A stretch of DNA of 64,000 nucleotides from assembly GCF_024808665.1 (NCBI RefSeq), contig NZ_JANUBZ010000012.1, positions 124,001 through 188,000 on the forward strand. The letters are read 5' to 3'. The notes beneath the pieces are model-generated. The model worked only from the letters and a program-made list of their open reading frames with translations. It did not search any database and was not told the origin of the DNA. The position numbers and the translations under genes were made by a program. Positions 9,316 to 17,174 of this stretch are shown here, piece after piece. Position 1 is the stretch's first letter, and every line of letters begins with the position of its first letter. The stretch is from Mucilaginibacter empetricola (lineage in GTDB: Bacteria; Bacteroidota; Bacteroidia; Sphingobacteriales; Sphingobacteriaceae).

Positions 9316-9570
9316 TTATGGCCTTGGCGGTGGTGGCGGAGTTTTTGGGTGTGGTGGCAAATGAATAGCTACCCCATGATGGGTACTTCTGTGATGACGA
9401 TGATGTCTGAATGGGTTTTTAATATGCAGAGATGGCGGCGGCGGTGGTCGCCTTGGTGGTGGCGGTAATTGCAGCCCGGTATTATCATGAGCCAAACTAT
9501 CAGCTTTTACATTTATTGTTTGCAGCGTGCAAGCCATTAAAAAGATGATTGCTAAATTTCTAATTTTCAT
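9316..9570 (-). CDS. Small exported Pro/His-rich protein
   Basis: 84 residues: a signal peptide (MKIRNLAIIFLMACTLQTINVKA, likely cleaved around 23), then a mature part dominated by proline runs (PPPPRRPPPPP, PPPHP-type runs) and a His-rich centre (RHHRHHRSTHH). No known domain. It is the first of several small exported His-rich proteins in this window. Low complexity makes homology searches unreliable. Metal binding or a disordered envelope role is possible, but neither is shown. Confidence 0.6.
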   Translation of the reverse strand: MKIRNLAIIFLMACTLQTINVKADSLAHDNTGLQLPPPPRRPPPPPSLHIKNPFRHHRHHRSTHHGVAIHLPPHPKTPPPPPRP

Positions 9571-9769
9571 ATTCTTTTCCTGTATTAAATATGCTTATCA
9601 AAAAGCACCTCAGTAAATATAATAAGCTAATCTATTAAATAATGTTTACTTTATTTTGCTGTGCCTACCACAATAATGATATGTAAAAATCAATTCAGCA
9701 ATCAACATACAATTATTTCTATTTTTGACTGATAATAAGATTAACTGCCCAAATAACCCTTTAATTAAT

Positions 9770-10105
9770 ATGGATACATCTATTTTTCATCAATTTAAAG
9801 ACATCGAGACCAAAGAAATAGCTCCCGGCTTTTTCTCCAAGCTTATTCATACACCAACAAATACTATAAACTTTATTGAGGTAAAGGCAGGTTGTTCGGT
9901 ACCACGCCATCAGCATATTCACCAGCAATGCTCATTTGTTATTGAAGGTAAATTTGAATTAACCGTGAACGATATTCCGCAGGTGCTCGAACCAGGCCTG
10001 TTTGCCGTTATCCCTTCTGAAGTTTGGCACAGCGGTACGGCCATTACCGATTGCAAATTGATTGATATTTTTAGTCCAGTAAGAGAAGATTATAGGAATT
10101 TATAA
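9770..10105 (+). CDS. Cupin-domain protein
   Basis: 111 residues from ATG at 9770; a TTG 15 codons upstream keeps the frame open but is the less likely start. Single cupin fold with motif 1 CSVPRHQHIHQQCSFVIEG (metal-ligand His residues and Glu) and motif 2 PGLFAVIPSEVWHSG. Such small cupins are metal-binding enzymes or sugar/ligand sensors; the substrate is unknown. A strong bidirectional terminator follows directly. Confidence 0.85.
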   Translation: MDTSIFHQFKDIETKEIAPGFFSKLIHTPTNTINFIEVKAGCSVPRHQHIHQQCSFVIEGKFELTVNDIPQVLEPGLFAVIPSEVWHSGTAITDCKLIDIFSPVREDYRNL

Positions 10106-10138
10106 AAAAAGGCCCCGTTTTTTTAACGGGGCCTTTTT
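10104..10138. terminator. Bidirectional rho-independent terminator
   Basis: GGCCCCGTT (10111-10119) pairs with AACGGGGCC (10125-10133), with A7 on the left and T5 on the right. It lies between the cupin gene (+) and the convergent His-rich gene (-), so it can serve both. Confidence 0.9.
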
Positions 10139-10139
10139 C

Positions 10140-10307
10140 TTAGTTGTGGTGGTAATAATGATGGTGACGCACGTAATGATGATGATAATGATGATGGTAA
10201 TAGTGTGGCTGTTGGCCAACTCTGGCATTTACCTCCACCTGCGCCATTGCGCTGCCGAAAGTAAATACGGCTACTATAACTAATAACAATGCTTTTAAAT
10301 ACTTCAT
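10140..10307 (-). CDS. Small exported His/Tyr-rich protein
   Basis: 55 residues: signal peptide MKYLKALLLVIVAVFTFGSA ending MAQ, then a short mature peptide rich in His and Tyr (HYYHHHYHHHYVRHHHYYHHN at the C-terminus). It shares the MKYLK start, size and composition with the gene at 10479-10640, so the two are probably paralogues. The mature part could chelate Zn, Cu or Ni in the periplasm; this is inference from composition. It ends two bases from the shared terminator. Confidence 0.65.
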   Translation of the reverse strand: MKYLKALLLVIVAVFTFGSAMAQVEVNARVGQQPHYYHHHYHHHYVRHHHYYHHN

Positions 10308-10478
10308 AACTTTTTTATTTATATGGATGATTTTATTTTAGCGACGATTAATATCGCCTGGGTTAATTATACAACCCAACCATATACAAAAAGTTTTCAC
10401 CAATTTATTTGTAGCTAATAATGTTACAAATAAAGCCAGTGTAATTAAATATTTAGCGCAAGAACGTATTATTTACGT

Positions 10479-10640
10479 TTAGTGGCGGTTACGGTCGTGA
10501 TGGCTAACGCGATGGTGGTGATTACGAATGTGATAATGATGTTGTGTTGCCACCTTATGTTGCACTGTTGTATTGGCCAAAGCAGCGCCGGTTGTTAATA
10601 CACATATTAAAGCTGGCAGCAGGTTTTTTAAATATTTCAT
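10479..10640 (-). CDS. Small exported His-rich protein
   Basis: 53 residues: signal peptide MKYLKNLLPALICVLTTGA followed by ALAN, then a His/Arg-rich tail with HHYHIRNHHHRVSHHDRNRH. The start resembles that of the neighbour at 10140-10307 (MKYLK plus hydrophobic core). The 171-base gap between them and the lack of a shared terminator leave open whether they are co-transcribed. No known domain. Coding is supported by ATG, a clean signal peptide and a defined stop. Confidence 0.62.
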   Translation of the reverse strand: MKYLKNLLPALICVLTTGAALANTTVQHKVATQHHYHIRNHHHRVSHHDRNRH

Positions 10641-10804
10641 AAATTTATCAGGTAATAATCTTTGTTTTATTTACTAATATCAATTCAGCTAATATCAAAC
10701 TTTTTTGCAAAGCTGCTATTAACATTTTCAAAAATTAAAACTCTAACAATTAATAATTATTGCGCAGTATTTCAAAAAGATTAGGTTTGCATTTTTATTT
10801 TTTT

Positions 10805-11314
10805 ATGTCGATAACAAAGGCCACTATTAATGACGTTCCCCACCTTAATAAATTAGTAAACAGCGCTTACAGGGGCGAATTTTCCAAAAAAGGATGGACA
10901 ACCGAATGTGATCTTATTGATGGCTCAAGGGTAGATGAAGAAACGCTGAACAGCTATTTCAACAACCCTACCATCGCTATCCTAAAAAACACCGATGAAT
11001 CTGGAGAGATTACCGGCTCGGTATATTTAGAAGTGCGCGAACCTAAATTATATGTAGGTATGTTTAGTGTTTCGCCTTTGCTTCAAAACAATGGCATTGG
11101 CCGCAAATTACTCCTGGCTGCCGAAGAGTACGCCAAACAACTTCATCTTATTACTTTAACCATGACGGTAATCAGCACCCGCCACGAACTTATCAGCTGG
11201 TACGAACGTCGTGGATATCGGGCAACCGGCGAAATTATACCTTTCCACATTGATGAAAAATTCGGCAAAGCTAAACAACACATTGAATTGCTGGTGCTGG
11301 AAAAATCTATCTAA
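10805..11314 (+). CDS. GNAT-family N-acetyltransferase
   Basis: 169 residues from ATG at 10805; an alternative 15 codons upstream adds an unlikely hydrophobic leader. The GNAT fold is seen in IGRKLLLAAEEYAK (acetyl-CoA loop, motif A), LTMTVISTRHELISWYERRGYRATGE and a preceding beta strand YVGMFSVSP. It transfers an acetyl group from acetyl-CoA to an amine; the acceptor is unknown. It stands alone, 100 bases upstream of a DUF1493-like gene. Confidence 0.88.
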   Translation: MSITKATINDVPHLNKLVNSAYRGEFSKKGWTTECDLIDGSRVDEETLNSYFNNPTIAILKNTDESGEITGSVYLEVREPKLYVGMFSVSPLLQNNGIGRKLLLAAEEYAKQLHLITLTMTVISTRHELISWYERRGYRATGEIIPFHIDEKFGKAKQHIELLVLEKSI

Positions 11315-11414
11315 AAAATACCCTTTTTGGTATAAACTATCATTTAGGATGCAACCTTCCACAAAAGTTGTCGTCTCATTAATTAATCAAATGATCCGAA
11401 AACTATTTATTTAA

Positions 11415-11774
11415 ATGGAAGAGATACATCCACAATTAAAAGAATTTATAGTTGATTACTGTACCCGGTATAAGATCAGGAAAGTTGATCCGTGTGCTTT
11501 AAATCTGGAGACTAGTATTGATCTCGATCTGGATATTTTTGATATAGAAATTGATCTTTTTATTGCAGAATTTGCGGAAACCTTCAGAATTGATCATTCA
11601 AAATTCACCTGGTATAAATATGGATATCCAACCGGTTCGGCAAGCGTGCGGGTTATAAAAGCAGTATTTGGGCATACATCTCCCTGGGTAAACCGGCTGT
11701 CAAACCGTTTGTATAAACCAAAATTCAGGGTGAGTAACTTGCAGGATGCTGTAAAATCGGGTAAACTGGTATAA
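11415..11774 (+). CDS. DUF1493-like protein
   Basis: 119 residues, no membrane segment. The stretch LDLDIFDIEIDLFIAEFAETFRIDHSKFTWYKYG resembles DUF1493, a small family with an acyl-carrier-protein-like helical fold (D-x-x-x-D-x-x-x-F motif, then F-x-x-D-x-S-x-F). A phosphopantetheine Ser is not obvious. Function unknown. Translation seems independent of the GNAT gene 100 bases upstream. Confidence 0.6.
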   Translation: MEEIHPQLKEFIVDYCTRYKIRKVDPCALNLETSIDLDLDIFDIEIDLFIAEFAETFRIDHSKFTWYKYGYPTGSASVRVIKAVFGHTSPWVNRLSNRLYKPKFRVSNLQDAVKSGKLV

Positions 11775-11786
11775 TATTTTAACCAA

Positions 11787-11885
11787 TGCGGGGTATCAGG
11801 CATTCTTTCCGGCCCGGGACAGGAAGAATATGATGTGGTCAGCTTGCAACAGTCTGCATTCTATAAGTTTGCCGGGTACCCCGCA
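11787..11885. other. Structured convergent intergenic region
   Basis: Between two convergent genes. Outer arms TGCGGGGTA (11787-11795) and TACCCCGCA (11877-11885) are perfect complements and enclose an inner pair ATTCTTTCC (11802-11810) with GGAAGAAT (11822-11829, one bulge). There is no T-tract, so a simple terminator is not obvious; a structured RNA or a bidirectional 3' end is possible. Confidence 0.35.
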
Positions 11886-11925
11886 ATGGTGCTATTAAAG
11901 CATTTTACTTTTAAACGCCAAAATT

Positions 11926-12147
11926 TTAAAGATCGGTAACCCTGGTATGTACGCGCTTAACATAGTTCCTTATATCGAGCACTATACCGGCAAAAATGTA
12001 AAATATCAAGGGGAAACCAACTGCAAGAAAAGAAGAATAGATAAAAAACAACCTTATTTTAGCGATAGATACATTAAACTTTTCGCCAAGGTAAGTACAA
12101 ACGCCAAATGAGTATCTTTCAAAAAAGGTTATTATCCTTTGCAACAT
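11926..12147 (-). CDS. PspC-domain protein
   Basis: 73 residues matching the PspC family: FGVCTYLGEKFNVSIAKIRLFFIYSSF followed by one transmembrane helix (AVGFPLIFYIFAGIVL). PspC proteins are inner-membrane parts of phage-shock/envelope stress systems; stand-alone copies are common in Bacteroidota. The start lies one base from the stop of the upstream DUF2851 gene, so the two are translationally linked. Confidence 0.85.
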   Translation of the reverse strand: MLQRIITFFERYSFGVCTYLGEKFNVSIAKIRLFFIYSSFLAVGFPLIFYIFAGIVLDIRNYVKRVHTRVTDL

Positions 12148-12148
12148 A

Positions 12149-13435
12149 TCACACTAATTTTAAAATCTTATTACCAACGCCACACTGTAGGCATTTTTTA
12201 TAATTACAATAATTATTTTTCAGCTCCAGCAACGCCTGCGATTCAAAAGCTGTATTAATTTTCACCCCTAAGTTAACGAAATCCGCCACAATATTGTTGT
12301 TTTCGTTTGGTAAATGCTCCAGCAGCTGTAAACTGCGGTTAATATAATACTGCAACTGATTATGCTTACCATAACTAAATAAAAACAGTGCCAAAGTATT
12401 AAGCAGCAAAATATCAATAGATGCTGGCCCCAAATTTTTTGATACAGCAACAGATTCAACATCAAAACGATAATGGGTTTCCCAGTACGCGTTAACGTGT
12501 ATATCGGCAAAAAGGTTTCTCAGTCCCTTAACGTCCTTTATCTCCATCACCTTCGAAAACAAATGATTTGAATTTTCCACCAGCGCTGCAAATTGTGCCA
12601 GCCTTATAGTAGGAAAGTTTTGCGGCCGCAGACGCATAAACTTCCACAAGTGATTTTCAATAGGCTGCAGCTTATATTTTTTGCTTAAAAACTCGTATTC
12701 AGTTTTCAGCTTTGCTGGATATTCGTCTTTTAGGTCGCCCGCTAAAAATCCGGCTTGGCCAAATAGCAAGGCTTCAATTTGCATTGGGTTATTTTTGTGC
12801 TTTGCCAGTATATTTTGAGGCAGCGATTTAGCCAACAGCTCAAACGGAACAGCATTGGTTTTAAATCCAAAATTGGCTGCTAAAAACTGATAAAAGGTTT
12901 CTTCCCAATCGCCCCGATTTAGGTTAAGTGCAGTTATAATTGCTGCCGATTTTTTTTCCAGTCGCTCAACCAACACCCTTGTTAGCCAATTTTGAAGGGT
13001 GAGGCCATCAACCGCTCCTATACTCGCCTCGCAGGGTATAACAGATTGATTGCCGAAGATAAGCTGATGATATTTGTTATATAAATCGTCAGGGATACGA
13101 TTAATCAATTCTAAGGTTGCCACCCTCCTGCCATTAGCTAATTTTAAAGGAACATCGTCACGATAAACAACATGCAATATCACGTTATTATAGGCATCAT
13201 CCGTAGTGTGGCCATGTTTATGCCAATCCGATGAAGATAAATGTACTTCTACATTCCCTGCCCAAACGGTATCCCCTATCCTGATTCTGCCATTATGAAA
13301 GTCGGGGCCCGAATCTGAGTTATGCAAGCCCGCCGAAAATATTTCGAGCTCTACGCCTTCAGTAGTTTTCAGATCGGCACGCTCAAAAAGCCGGAATTTC
13401 CAAACATAGTGCAAAAAATCTTCGGGGAATATCAT
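12149..13435 (-). CDS. DUF2851 family protein
   Basis: 428 residues, apparently cytosolic. The N-terminal part FPEDFLHYVWKFRLF, then SGPDFHNGRIRIG and WAGNVEVHLSSSDWHKHGH, is the hallmark of DUF2851, which is widespread in Bacteroidota and of unknown function; the conserved D, H and E pattern recalls nuclease-like folds, but I cannot assign an activity. The C-terminus carries a Cys cluster (NYCNYKKCLQCGVG), probably a metal knuckle. It is followed directly by a pspC-like gene. Confidence 0.88.
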   Translation of the reverse strand: MIFPEDFLHYVWKFRLFERADLKTTEGVELEIFSAGLHNSDSGPDFHNGRIRIGDTVWAGNVEVHLSSSDWHKHGHTTDDAYNNVILHVVYRDDVPLKLANGRRVATLELINRIPDDLYNKYHQLIFGNQSVIPCEASIGAVDGLTLQNWLTRVLVERLEKKSAAIITALNLNRGDWEETFYQFLAANFGFKTNAVPFELLAKSLPQNILAKHKNNPMQIEALLFGQAGFLAGDLKDEYPAKLKTEYEFLSKKYKLQPIENHLWKFMRLRPQNFPTIRLAQFAALVENSNHLFSKVMEIKDVKGLRNLFADIHVNAYWETHYRFDVESVAVSKNLGPASIDILLLNTLALFLFSYGKHNQLQYYINRSLQLLEHLPNENNNIVADFVNLGVKINTAFESQALLELKNNYCNYKKCLQCGVGNKILKLV

Positions 13436-13530
13436 ATAAATGCGACAGCAGGTTAGTGATCAGGTAAATTTGTTTATTTATTCTGAAACTTACAAATCTG
13501 TCGCGGGTGCAATTCAAATTGTGGCTTTTG

Positions 13531-13554
13531 CACGAAACGTTCCGATGGAACGTG
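13531..13554. repeat. Short perfect hairpin
   Basis: ACGTTCC (13537-13543), loop GAT, GGAACGT (13547-13553), inside CACGAAACGTTCCGATGG and its continuation. It lies just downstream of the HAD gene's 3' end, between the HAD gene (-) and the start of the DUF2851 gene (-). There is no T-tract, so it is more likely a short dispersed palindrome than a terminator. Confidence 0.4.
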
Positions 13555-13561
13555 AAATTTG

Positions 13562-14203
13562 TTACAACAGTTCTGTTAACGCGCCGAAAGTGCTAATGGT
13601 AGCTACCATTCCTGTTTCAACAACACCAAAACCGTAATCAGCAAAAATAAACGGCACGCCTGCCTTGGTAGCCGAATCATAATCACCCAAAGTATCGCCA
13701 ACATAAACTGGTGATACCAATTGGTAGTCATTAACAATGTCTTTTATATTCTCCGCTTTAGGATTACCTTTTGTACCGTAGCATTGGTGTCCCATAAAAT
13801 AGCCATCCATTCCGCTTAGTTTTAAAAACACTTCAATATATCCGCTTTGGCAATTGCTAACAATAAACAATTTATATTTAGATGCCAGGTAACTCAGTGT
13901 CTCATCCAGCGCAGGGTATAGTTCGCCTCCTTTTGTATGCAATATTTCCAGCTCACTTTTGGCACAAATACCCATCAACTCGGTCCGCTGATCGGTGTTC
14001 AGATCAGGGAATAGCTTGTCAAAAATAACATTGTAGGCTAAACCTGTAATTGACCTTACCCGTTCGCGTGTCATTACCTCATCCACATAATCAACCTGAT
14101 CCATAGCGGCTTGCCAGGCAAGGGTAACGTTACCTGTACTATCCCAAAGGGTACCATCAAGATCAAAAACTATGCTGTCAAACTTATTTTTCAGTGGGCT
14201 CAT
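13562..14203 (-). CDS. HAD-superfamily phosphatase
   Basis: 213 residues. Motif I FDLDGTLWDS holds nucleophile Asp14 and Asp16; motif II is FIVSNCQSG, motif III includes KGNPKAENI, and motif IV VYVGDTLGDYDSATKAG. A helical cap lies between motif I and motif II, as in phosphoglycolate phosphatase-like and beta-phosphoglucomutase-like HADs. The substrate is unknown: a small phosphomonoester is likely. It is transcribed from the 367-base region at 14204-14570, divergent from the next gene. Confidence 0.9.
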   Translation of the reverse strand: MSPLKNKFDSIVFDLDGTLWDSTGNVTLAWQAAMDQVDYVDEVMTRERVRSITGLAYNVIFDKLFPDLNTDQRTELMGICAKSELEILHTKGGELYPALDETLSYLASKYKLFIVSNCQSGYIEVFLKLSGMDGYFMGHQCYGTKGNPKAENIKDIVNDYQLVSPVYVGDTLGDYDSATKAGVPFIFADYGFGVVETGMVATISTFGALTELL

Positions 14204-14570
14204 ATTATCTAATATGGCGGCAAAAGTAGCAGATTTTCTTCTTTTTACGCATCATTTATCTGTTATATGGCCAATCAAGTTTCATTAAATTGACTGCTGC
14301 AAGTATACCCGTAAATAAAATCCGATTGCTTATGGCACAATTGTTGTCTCCCACATGGTGTGCTATTGTTATACAAATATTAAAACAAAGCAACTTTACG
14401 GTTGTTGCGTCCGTAAAGAAAGTAGAGCTTAATTGAAAAAATACGTAAAAATACGTAGGCAATTTCAGTAAAAGCCCCGTTTTTCCGGGAGTTATTTTAT
14501 CTAAATTTGATCAAAATATTCCCAATCAGAATAATTGATATTGTGCAGTTACTATTTATACCTTTTTACG
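14204..14570. other. Divergent intergenic region without a recognised gene
   Basis: A 367-base A+T-rich spacer between the HAD gene (-) and a small lipoprotein-like gene (+). It contains a tandem pair of AAATACGT near 14442-14458 and a TAAATTTG -7-like box at 14502-14509 pointing toward the + strand gene. No protein, RNA or clear hairpin was recognised. Confidence 0.4.
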
Positions 14571-14912
14571 ATGAAACAACTTGTACTTTATTTTATGTTT
14601 TTCGTAGCATCTTCGCTGATACTCATTCAATGTGCCCGTTATTTTCCATCAACAAACAACAACAAACAAATTCCGGGCGAAACAAAAAAAGTATTTATCA
14701 ATAAGGGAAAAGAAAAGCCGGTAGTGTCAAACACAGCAGATAAAAAGAATACACGGGATAGTAAGAGCTCCAATTTAACGTACACCGCCTATTGGCCTTA
14801 CAAGATGTTGCAAAGAATTAATGACGCCCGCTTTTTTAACACGCCACATCGTATTATTACGCAATACAATTTTATGATTAGTTACAACTTGTTGCAAAAC
14901 AACAGACCGTAA
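14571..14912 (+). CDS. Hypothetical exported or lipoprotein-like protein
   Basis: 113 residues from ATG at 14571. Twelve extra upstream codons are possible but would add a second hydrophobic stretch. The N-terminus MKQLVLYFMFFVASSLILIQC looks like a lipoprotein signal, although the residue before Cys is Gln rather than Ala/Gly. The mature part is Asn/Lys-rich without known motifs. A -7-like TAAATTTG lies 61 bases upstream. Function unknown. Confidence 0.5.
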   Translation: MKQLVLYFMFFVASSLILIQCARYFPSTNNNKQIPGETKKVFINKGKEKPVVSNTADKKNTRDSKSSNLTYTAYWPYKMLQRINDARFFNTPHRIITQYNFMISYNLLQNNRP

Positions 14913-14924
14913 TATTAAAATCAC

Positions 14925-15152
14925 TTAGTCTTTTAGTTTAGTTAGTTGCAGGCAGTTATTGCAGAAATGTAATAGCTGTTTCGCGTTTATCAGATACCCA
15001 CTTTCGTTAGGCAGGAACAATAAAGCTTTTGAGATTGCATTACCATTGCATAGCTTTTGCCAAAACAGATCAGTTTCTTGTATTAAAATATTACAATTAA
15101 TACACTGTAGATCAAACAGTAATAATATTTTATAGACATCAGCCTCAATCAA
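14925..15152 (-). CDS. Possible small zinc-knuckle protein
   Basis: 75 residues read from a TTG; no internal ATG exists, which weakens the case. Two CxxC pairs, CINC (17-20) and CNNC (63-66), are spaced as in small zinc ribbons and support real coding. It converges with the gene ending at 14912. No family recognised. Confidence 0.35.
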   Translation of the reverse strand: MIEADVYKILLLFDLQCINCNILIQETDLFWQKLCNGNAISKALLFLPNESGYLINAKQLLHFCNNCLQLTKLKD

Positions 15153-15203
15153 CTAAAATATTAGTTATAATGATTCGTTTAGATATCTAAACTCAAAATC
15201 ATT

Positions 15204-15863
15204 ATGAAAAAACTATCATTTCTTATCGCTCCAATCTTAATCCTCGTCTTCAATGCAAACGCTCAAACTCAAAAAGGCGATCAAAACCTTGGGCTTGGTT
15301 TTAATTTTAACACAAGCAGCGGAAATTACGCTGATGTAATGCCTATAGAAATTGGCACTATTACATCTACCTATTTTTCGGCTAGCCCCGCTTATAGCTA
15401 TTTTATTGCTAATAATGTAGATTTAGGTGCAAGTCTTGGATTCGGCACGGGTACTGAACGTACCTATCAACCCCCATCAAGTGCAAGTATTCTATCCAAA
15501 CAGGTTACTAATGATTACACCACAACCCTTTATTTGCGTAAATACTTTTTGTTTAATAACAAAATTGGTATCAGAACCGGGCCTTACTTTTTGTATCAAT
15601 ATTATAACTCCAATGTTGTCAACAATCCCGGCGACCCTACACAGAATTTCTCCAACTCGGGCAAAAATCTACAGGCGGGCATAAGTGCTGATTTTGTTTA
15701 CTATCCATCAAAACGGATAGGCCTGGCGGTTAATTTGGGCGGTTTATATTATACCAACCAAAAATCATATTCAACCTCACAAAATTCAACCAATAGTACT
15801 GTTGATTTTCAATTCCTAAATACTAACCTTTCGTTATCTGCCTTTTATGTAATCGGGCATTAA
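15204..15863 (+). CDS. Outer-membrane beta-barrel protein
   Basis: 219 residues with signal peptide MKKLSFLIAPILILVFNANA cleaved before QTQKG. The mature protein alternates aromatic and small residues in amphipathic beta strands (for example TTTLYLRKYFLF, GIRTGPYFLYQYY, AVNLGGLYYTN) and ends LSLSAFYVIGH, typical of small Bacteroidota porin-like barrels. It probably sits in the outer membrane as a structural or small-solute protein; no specific function can be read. Confidence 0.8.
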   Translation: MKKLSFLIAPILILVFNANAQTQKGDQNLGLGFNFNTSSGNYADVMPIEIGTITSTYFSASPAYSYFIANNVDLGASLGFGTGTERTYQPPSSASILSKQVTNDYTTTLYLRKYFLFNNKIGIRTGPYFLYQYYNSNVVNNPGDPTQNFSNSGKNLQAGISADFVYYPSKRIGLAVNLGGLYYTNQKSYSTSQNSTNSTVDFQFLNTNLSLSAFYVIGH

Positions 15864-15896
15864 GCCAGGTAAATATTATAATATACTTATTAAATA

Positions 15897-16046
15897 TTAT
15901 TTTACAGCGTGTAAAGCTATCAGGCTGATAAGCAAAACAGGTACTGCAAGTATTACAAATACACGTGCCATTTGAATGCTGTTTGCGTTACCTTCAACAA
16001 AAACATTGTACAGATCAGCTTTAAAATTGTTCAATTTGTGTTCCAT
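15897..16046 (-). CDS. Small single-span membrane protein
   Basis: 49 residues from ATG at 16044-16046: a polar N-terminus (MEHKLNNFKADLYNVFVEGN) and one transmembrane helix (ARVFVILAVPVLLISLIAL) ending HAVK. No family recognised. The polar/hydrophobic organisation and ATG start favour a real gene. It converges with the beta-barrel gene, 33 bases apart. Confidence 0.5.
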   Translation of the reverse strand: MEHKLNNFKADLYNVFVEGNANSIQMARVFVILAVPVLLISLIALHAVK

Positions 16047-16233
16047 GATTTTTAAGTTTTAATTTATCAAATAATTTATCAGTAATATAATTTATCAAAT
16101 TATGTGGTCTTGTACGGCCTATAATTTCCTAAGGTTACATATTATCGAAAAAAATATTAAAATTTAAAAAACATAATAAATAAGGCAGGGGGCTAATGAG
16201 ATATTTTCATCGGCTTCCAACTACCTCCAAACT

Positions 16234-16266
16234 AAAAAGAGCTGTATTTACATACAGCTCTTTTTT
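16234..16266. terminator. Bidirectional rho-independent terminator
   Basis: AGAGCTGTAT (16238-16247) pairs with ATACAGCTCT (16252-16261) around a 4-base loop, with A5 before and T6 after. It serves the - strand gene ending at 16289 and can block readthrough from the other side. Confidence 0.88.
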
Positions 16267-16288
16267 ATATATTTTACTTTGTTACCGG

Positions 16289-16621
16289 TTATGAAATATT
16301 GCGAAACTGACTCAATTTAAGGCTTTTACATGCATTAAAACATTCAGCACGAATGTGTGCCGGCAACTCATCTTCATTACCGAAATTAAACACAACCACA
16401 CCACCTTCAAAGTGATAATGTATGTGATATTGTAACTTGTCGTGCAAGGAAAATTTATTTTGTGTATACCGGTCCATAAACCAACCTTTATGCACATTTT
16501 CAATTTCCTGAAGCATGTTATTGAATTTTTCGATTATTGAAATACACGCTTTTGGCTCGTCTCCTACATATAAAACATTATTGTAAGAAAAATCTCTGGT
16601 TTGGGGCACACCTTTCATCAT
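16289..16621 (-). CDS. Hypothetical protein
   Basis: 110 residues from ATG at 16619-16621; a TTG 24 codons upstream would add a hydrophobic leader but is weaker. The protein is soluble-looking with GDEPKACISIIEKFNNML, a central YHIHYHFEGGVVVFNFG beta hairpin and a Cys-containing C-terminal helix. No family recognised. A clean terminator follows. The neighbour upstream is a DUF983 gene on the same strand, 145 bases away. Confidence 0.55.
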   Translation of the reverse strand: MMKGVPQTRDFSYNNVLYVGDEPKACISIIEKFNNMLQEIENVHKGWFMDRYTQNKFSLHDKLQYHIHYHFEGGVVVFNFGNEDELPAHIRAECFNACKSLKLSQFRNIS

Positions 16622-16766
16622 CAATAGTTTATCTAAATTCAAATTACAAACAATAGATGAAATTGTAATGAAAATAACAAGAATGCTACACAATTTTTAC
16701 AGCAAGTGAAAAATTGTTCTTCTGTTTTAATTTTTTTTATTTTCACTATTGATCAGCATAAGAATA

Positions 16767-17174
16767 CTAACTCACCACATCTTTACTCATTTCAGGGTGA
16801 TAGTGCAGTCCTGGAGTTAGCCAATGTAAAAGCAATACCCTTGAATATCTGAAATTAAAGGGCGATAAAATAACACCCACAGCTACAATTATGGATACAT
16901 ACACCCATGGGTTATGGCTTCCTGTTAAAACCGATATTGCTACGGCAAGTGTCACCATTTCGGCAACGAAAAGGGCATAGCTCACAAACATTGCCACATA
17001 AAAATAACCGGGTTCGCGCTCAAACACCAGGCCGCAATGCGGACAAGCAGTATTCATTTTTTGTGAATGAAAGCTATACATTGGTGTAGAAAACATATTG
17101 CCGCGGCGACAGCGGGGGCATTTAGCGTGCACTATGGCAGGCCACATGGCGTATTTGGTGTCCTTGTTACTCAT
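16767..17174 (-). CDS. DUF983 family membrane protein
   Basis: 135 residues: an N-terminal zinc ribbon with CPRCRRG (19-25) and CPHCG (44-48), then FEREPGYFYVAMFVSYAL and two or three transmembrane helices ending near RVLLLHWL. This is the DUF983 layout, of unknown function. It overlaps the AraC-type regulator by 8 bases and so is probably co-transcribed and translationally coupled to it. Confidence 0.9.
   Translation of the reverse strand: MSNKDTKYAMWPAIVHAKCPRCRRGNMFSTPMYSFHSQKMNTACPHCGLVFEREPGYFYVAMFVSYALFVAEMVTLAVAISVLTGSHNPWVYVSIIVAVGVILSPFNFRYSRVLLLHWLTPGLHYHPEMSKDVVS

Noticed and set aside
10104..10138. Hairpin as part of a riboswitch
   Set aside because: It is a plain stem with A- and T-tracts between convergent genes, i.e. 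a terminator.
13440..13637. Open frame of 65 codons on the + strand
   Set aside because: It runs antisense into the HAD gene, covers a palindrome and has no protein features.
14256..14462. Open frame of 68 codons on the - strand upstream of the HAD gene
   Set aside because: It starts with TTG, has no known motif and lies in an A+T-rich divergent spacer; more likely chance.
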